A stretch of DNA of 35,387 nucleotides, taken from Oscillospiraceae bacterium. GTDB lineage: Bacteria > Bacillota > Clostridia > Oscillospirales > Oscillospiraceae. The notes beneath the pieces were generated by a model. The model ran no database searches and was not told the origin of the DNA. It saw only the letters and a program-made list of their open reading frames with translations. A program made the position numbers and the translations under genes. The DNA lies in NCBI GenBank assembly GCA_015067945.1, contig SVLM01000020.1, positions 1 through 35,387 of the forward strand, read 5' to 3'. Each line of letters opens with the position of its first letter. Positions within the stretch are counted from its first letter, which is position 1. Shown here piece after piece: positions 32,670 to 35,387 of this stretch.

Positions 32670-34369
32670 TTATATGTTTTCACAGTATTCGAACATTTCC
32701 TGAATCCTGTAAAGCTCATTTGGCTGATTTTTCTGCAGCCATTTTTCGGAATATTTGTGTAACCATTGCCGGGTGTCGGTCAGTCTGCTTACGGGATAAC
32801 CCAGCAGCTTTTTCCACAGCTCCGCAATCACGCAAATACCTTCCGCTGCCAAAAGCAGCTCCTGCCGGTATTCGTCGTTGGTCCATTTCTCGCCGGACAG
32901 GCTTTTTGCCAATTCGGCATATGCGTTTTGCACCGCAATAAGATCCGGCACACTTTCTGTTTTATCGCTTTCATAACCATAGCGGTGATAAAAGTAGACT
33001 CTGCAAAAATTATTCCAGTTGACCAGATCTTGCAGCCTGCTTACGGCTTGCAAATACCGGATGCCGTTCTCGTTTTCATAGAGCAGCGTGTTGACCCGGT
33101 GGTAAAATCCGTCGTCCACCGGTGTGGCCACCGACCAAGCTTTCTCTGCACCCAACACAAGTCCGTACATGGCAAGCTCCAAACTGCAGGGGTTGCCCCA
33201 GTCGCCCCAGTTGGTGTTCAGCACACCCAACGCACCGTGCCGATAGCCGTATTCCGCCATGCGGCAGATGTTCGGCTCCTCCACATTCGTATTTTCGCAC
33301 AGTCTGCTCCAGGAGGAAGTGCCGGGACACACGATTTGCCCTTGGCCGGTTTTGGCAAGGCGGATGATGTTTTTCTCCGGAGGGTCGCTTTTGTAATTCC
33401 AGTTCAAAAAACAGATCTCTTGAGGAATTTCTGCAATGGTTTGGGGATACTTGAGCAGGATATCCGCCCACATCATCACCTTTTTGCCATGCTTTTGCAC
33501 ATGGGTAATGATCTTTTTTACAAATTCCAAATAGAGCTTTCCGGAATCCACGCCCAGAGCATTATAACTGTGCAGATCGAAGGTTTCATCGCAGCAAATA
33601 TTAAACCATTCACTGTCAAAACAGGCTATGTACTGGTCAATAAGACTTTCCACAAGGGCGATGCTTTGGGGATCTTCCGGGTCGATGGTATGATGCCGCA
33701 TTCTGGCGTGCCAAAGATTGGGTCTCGGTTCATAATCCTTCCGTACCCGCAGATGCCAGTATTGGGGCTGCTCCAGCAGCTCATATAGATGTCCGAAGGT
33801 GGACAAAGAGGGAATGAATTCAATAAAATTTTCCCGGCAGTAGTTACCCATCTCCCGAAGTTCTTCTTTTGTCAAATAGCCGGTAGCAGCCTTTATTTGC
33901 TTGTATTCTTCAAATTCAAAGGTATGCTCCACATAGAGCTGCAGGGAATTGAGTTTGTAGTAAGCCATCTGATCGATCAGCTGCTTTATGGTCTCCACGG
34001 TGGGGATCTTTCCCCGGGTCACATCGTGATAAAAGCCGCGGTATTCGAAATCAGGCTTATCCTCAATGTGCAAACAGGGTACCATTTCCTGCTGAACAGC
34101 TGTCGAAGGGTCTGCACAGCATAGAATGCACCGGCAGGACCGTCTGCAGTGACAGATATGGCGTTTGTGTCAATGTCCAGATGGTAGCCTTCCCCGGCAG
34201 TTTCGGTGAGAGCAATCGTCAAAAGTACACCGTCTTTGTCGTAAGGAAGCTTGTTTGCTGCGGTTAGGACACGGCTGTCCCAGTTTGTGGCATCATAGAA
34301 AACTGCTTTTGCGACCAAATAGCCTTCGCCAACGGAAATTTTCTTTACACTGGGGATCAGATGTATCAT
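32670..34369 (-). pseudogene. GH20 beta-N-acetylhexosaminidase, frameshifted
   Basis: Two reading frames together encode one family-20 glycoside hydrolase. The first (34369 down to about 34090) carries the N-terminal GH20b-type domain: IPSVKKISVGEG, then GYHLDIDTNAISVTADGP and GAFYAVQTLRQL. The second (34085 down to 32670) begins directly with the catalytic barrel: KPDFEYRGFYHDVTRGK, then the catalytic Asp-Glu pair in FNICCDETFDL. The break lies in the CAGCTGTTCAGCAGG run near 34095-34105. A one-base gain or loss there would join ...LRQL to VQQEMVPCLHIED. The second frame has no credible ribosome site. Cause may be a real frameshift or a sequencing error. An intact enzyme would remove terminal GlcNAc/GalNAc residues. 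It has a promoter at 34395-34422 and an AAGGAG site. Confidence 0.8.
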
Positions 34370-34394
34370 AACAATTGCTCCTTGCTTTTCTATT

Positions 34395-34422
34395 ATCATA
34401 ACATATCAGCAAAAAAATGCAA
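34395..34422 (-). promoter_or_regulatory. Promoter of the GH20 gene
   Basis: The minus strand has TTGCAT (34417-34422), a 16-base spacer and TATGAT (34395-34400), upstream of AAGGAG and the ATG at 34369. Confidence 0.6.
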
Positions 34423-34427
34423 TAATA

Positions 34428-34453
34428 TAGGGGCGGTCAATGGCCGCCCCCTA
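34428..34453. terminator. GC-rich hairpin after the 61-residue gene
   Basis: TAGGGGCGG (34428-34436) pairs with CCGCCCCCTA (34444-34453) around TCAATGG, allowing one bulge. It lies just past the stop codon of the small minus-strand gene. There is no U-tract directly after it, so it may be a repeat-type palindrome instead of a strict terminator. Confidence 0.5.
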
Positions 34454-34455
34454 CG

Positions 34456-34641
34456 TTATTGGATTGTGGGGTGGGCAAGGCTTGCCACCAGGTCGTGCAT
34501 TTCCTTTTCGGATCGGACGTTGTGGGCTTTGTTGAGAATGGCTTGCTTTTGGTCTTCCGTCATTTTGGAATACGCATTCATCGCCGGCTCATTTGCCGCC
34601 AAAGCCATGCCGAAACCAATGGGAACTTTGTAAAAATCCAT
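34456..34641 (-). CDS. Small conserved-looking protein, 61 residues
   Basis: I do not recognise the family. The start at 34641 follows AAAGGAG closely. The upstream part of the same frame runs into the REP-like repeat and is not credible coding. The protein begins with DFYKVPIGFGMALAAN. Two helical stretches follow (MTEDQKQAILNKAHN and SEKEMHDLVASLAHP), a layout like small helical regulatory or adaptor proteins. No cysteines or membrane segment are present. It is upstream of the GH20 gene on the same strand, but the hairpin and GH20 promoter between them suggest separate transcripts. Confidence 0.7.
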   Translation of the reverse strand: MDFYKVPIGFGMALAANEPAMNAYSKMTEDQKQAILNKAHNVRSEKEMHDLVASLAHPTIQ

Positions 34642-34669
34642 AGTTTTTTCTCCTTTCGTTTTAGCGAGT

Positions 34670-34784
34670 GGATTCTTCGACTCGCCTGCGGCTCGCTCAG
34701 AATGACAGCGGAAGTACGATAGTCGCTGCAATGATCGTCTGCATCTGTCATTCCGAGTGAAGCGAAGCGGAATCGAGGAATCCG
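34670..34784. repeat. REP-like inverted repeat pair
   Basis: The left arm (34670-34707, GGATTCTTCGACTCGC...CAGAATGACA) and the right arm (34745-34784, TGTCATTCCGAGTGAAGCG...) are imperfect reverse complements around a ~37-base centre. Sequences of this kind, mixing GGATTC, TCGCT and GAATGACA, recur in many gut bacterial genomes as dispersed non-coding repeats. No transposase is present. Confidence 0.7.
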
Positions 34785-34792
34785 TTCTCTAT

Positions 34793-34915
34793 TTATGCCG
34801 CAGCATCTAACATATTTTCGATAAATATTCCGTATCCCGTTGTGGGGTCATTCACCAAAACATGGGTCACCGCCCCGACCAGTTTTCCGTCCTGTATAAT
34901 CGGTGAGCCGGACAT
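34793..34915 (-). pseudogene. spoIVB: spoIVB 3' fragment, copy 2
   Basis: The minus strand encodes the last 40 residues of Spo[19 protein letters not shown], then [18 protein letters not shown] and MLDAAA with a stop. MSGSP contains the catalytic serine of the S55 protease, but the PDZ domain and all earlier parts are missing. Similarity ends at about 34920, where the next bases (GACATCAGC upstream on the minus strand) no longer match. This is therefore a truncated remnant, not a working gene. The region from 34920 to 35120 holds no gene I can support; it has an inverted repeat TGTCGAAAA (35037-35045) / TTTTCGACA (35070-35078). Confidence 0.85.
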
Positions 34916-35123
34916 GCTGATGTCAAGTAGGGGACAAAAGAAATTCGCAGAAAAATTGCGTTTTTATCCCCAAAATACACAAAAAAGGAGGTTTTTACAT
35001 AGGTCAACCAGAATCCCTTAGTTGACATAGATGAAATGTCGAAAAAGGAGACTTTTAATTTTCCTTTTCTTTTCGACAAATTCCGAACGATACCGGACCG
35101 TCGGTTTTCCTTCCTAAATAGCC

Positions 35124-35151
35124 AACGCCTCCGGATTTCTCCGGAGGCGTT
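35124..35151 (-). terminator. Hairpin after the AEC transporter gene
   Basis: AACGCCTCCGGA-TTTC-TCCGGAGGCGTT, a perfect 12-bp stem, lies 9 bases past the stop codon of the minus-strand transporter. The U-tract is weak. Confidence 0.65.
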
Positions 35152-35160
35152 GCAGTTCGA

Positions 35161-35387
35161 TTACATTGGCATATATTGAAAAAGCATAAAAACAACAGGG
35201 ATCGTCAGGCAGGAAAGAATATGGGAAACCAGAGCCATACCGGATGCTACCTTTGTGTCCTTCCCCAAAGCACTGGGAATGATAATGGTGTTTAGTCCTA
35301 AGGGCATGGCAAGGGAGCAGATTGCACAGGTTGCAAAAACTTCCGGCATTGGGATCAAGACCATCACACCCAGAAAGAGCAACGGAA
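35161..35387 (-). CDS. AEC-family transporter, C-terminal part (cut by window end)
   Basis: Only the last ~75 residues are in the window; the gene continues past its right edge, so the methionine near 35382 is probably internal. The visible part has two to three hydrophobic helices with the segments MPEVFATCAICSLAMPLGLN and TIIIPSALGKDTKVASGMAL, then VSHILSCLTIPVVF. These are typical of the end of auxin-efflux-carrier (AEC) family permeases, which export or exchange organic acids such as malate. The substrate is unknown. Confidence 0.8.
   Translation of the reverse strand, partial: PLLFLGVMVLIPMPEVFATCAICSLAMPLGLNTIIIPSALGKDTKVASGMALVSHILSCLTIPVVFMLFQYMPM

Noticed and set aside
34867..35079. 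70-codon minus-strand frame overlapping the spoIVB remnant
   Set aside because: It is out of frame with the SpoIVB peptide and has no recognisable domain.

Overview
The window looks like the chromosome of a Gram-positive, spore-forming gut Clostridia, most likely Oscillospirales (Ruminococcaceae/Oscillospiraceae). The support is a DnaD/DnaI-type replication pair, a VanR/VanS-style two-component system, a CotH-type kinase, two tails of the sporulation protease SpoIVB, single-membrane protein architectures, roughly even GC, and the palindromic intergenic repeats typical of these genomes. The taxonomic placement is inference; no rRNA is present.

Layout. 1-3.1 kb (minus): operon dnaD-like > dnaC/dnaI-like > yfbR-like, then tRNA-Leu(TAA) with its own promoter and terminator. 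3.1-3.9 kb (minus): MscS channel. 4.0-6.8 kb (plus): response regulator and multi-pass sensor kinase. 7.0-10.3 kb (plus): phosphoribosyltransferase, then alanine racemase plus a CapA-like metallophosphoesterase. 10.28-10.6 kb: a mosaic of palindromes bracketed by two identical terminator hairpins. 10.6-12.5 kb: divergent XRE/TPR regulator and DUF975-like membrane protein. 12.5-16.1 kb (minus): operon DUF4956 > VTC-domain polyphosphate polymerase-like > CotH kinase-like > HAD phosphatase.

The main item is 16.4-31.3 kb (minus): one four-gene, ~15 kb operon behind a near-consensus promoter. In transcription order it encodes (i) a surface VWA protein with signal peptide, Ig-like repeats, one membrane segment and a cytosolic tail; (ii) a 1308-residue FtsZ/tubulin-like protein with both glycine-rich nucleotide loops; (iii) a 720-residue two-TM protein of unknown family; and (iv) a 1733-residue multi-TM protein. 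The last appears to string together an inactivated SF2 (MrfA-like) helicase fold, zinc-binding modules, an inactivated DA1-like peptidase and a transglutaminase-like domain that keeps its Cys-His-Asp triad. Genes iii and iv overlap by ATGA. The tubulin-like gene uses no TTA, CTA or TCA codons, which suggests high expression. I read this as a candidate envelope-spanning, tubulin-driven system. It may be a Gram-positive relative of the FtsZ-like/VWA membrane-remodelling clusters proposed by Makarova and Koonin, here with novel partners.

31.5-35.4 kb looks like a patchwork: an acyltransferase-3 membrane enzyme, a frameshifted GH20 hexosaminidase, a 61-residue small protein, REP-like inverted repeats, and two diverged 3' fragments of spoIVB flanking the GH20/small-protein segment. 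The window ends in a partial AEC-family transporter.
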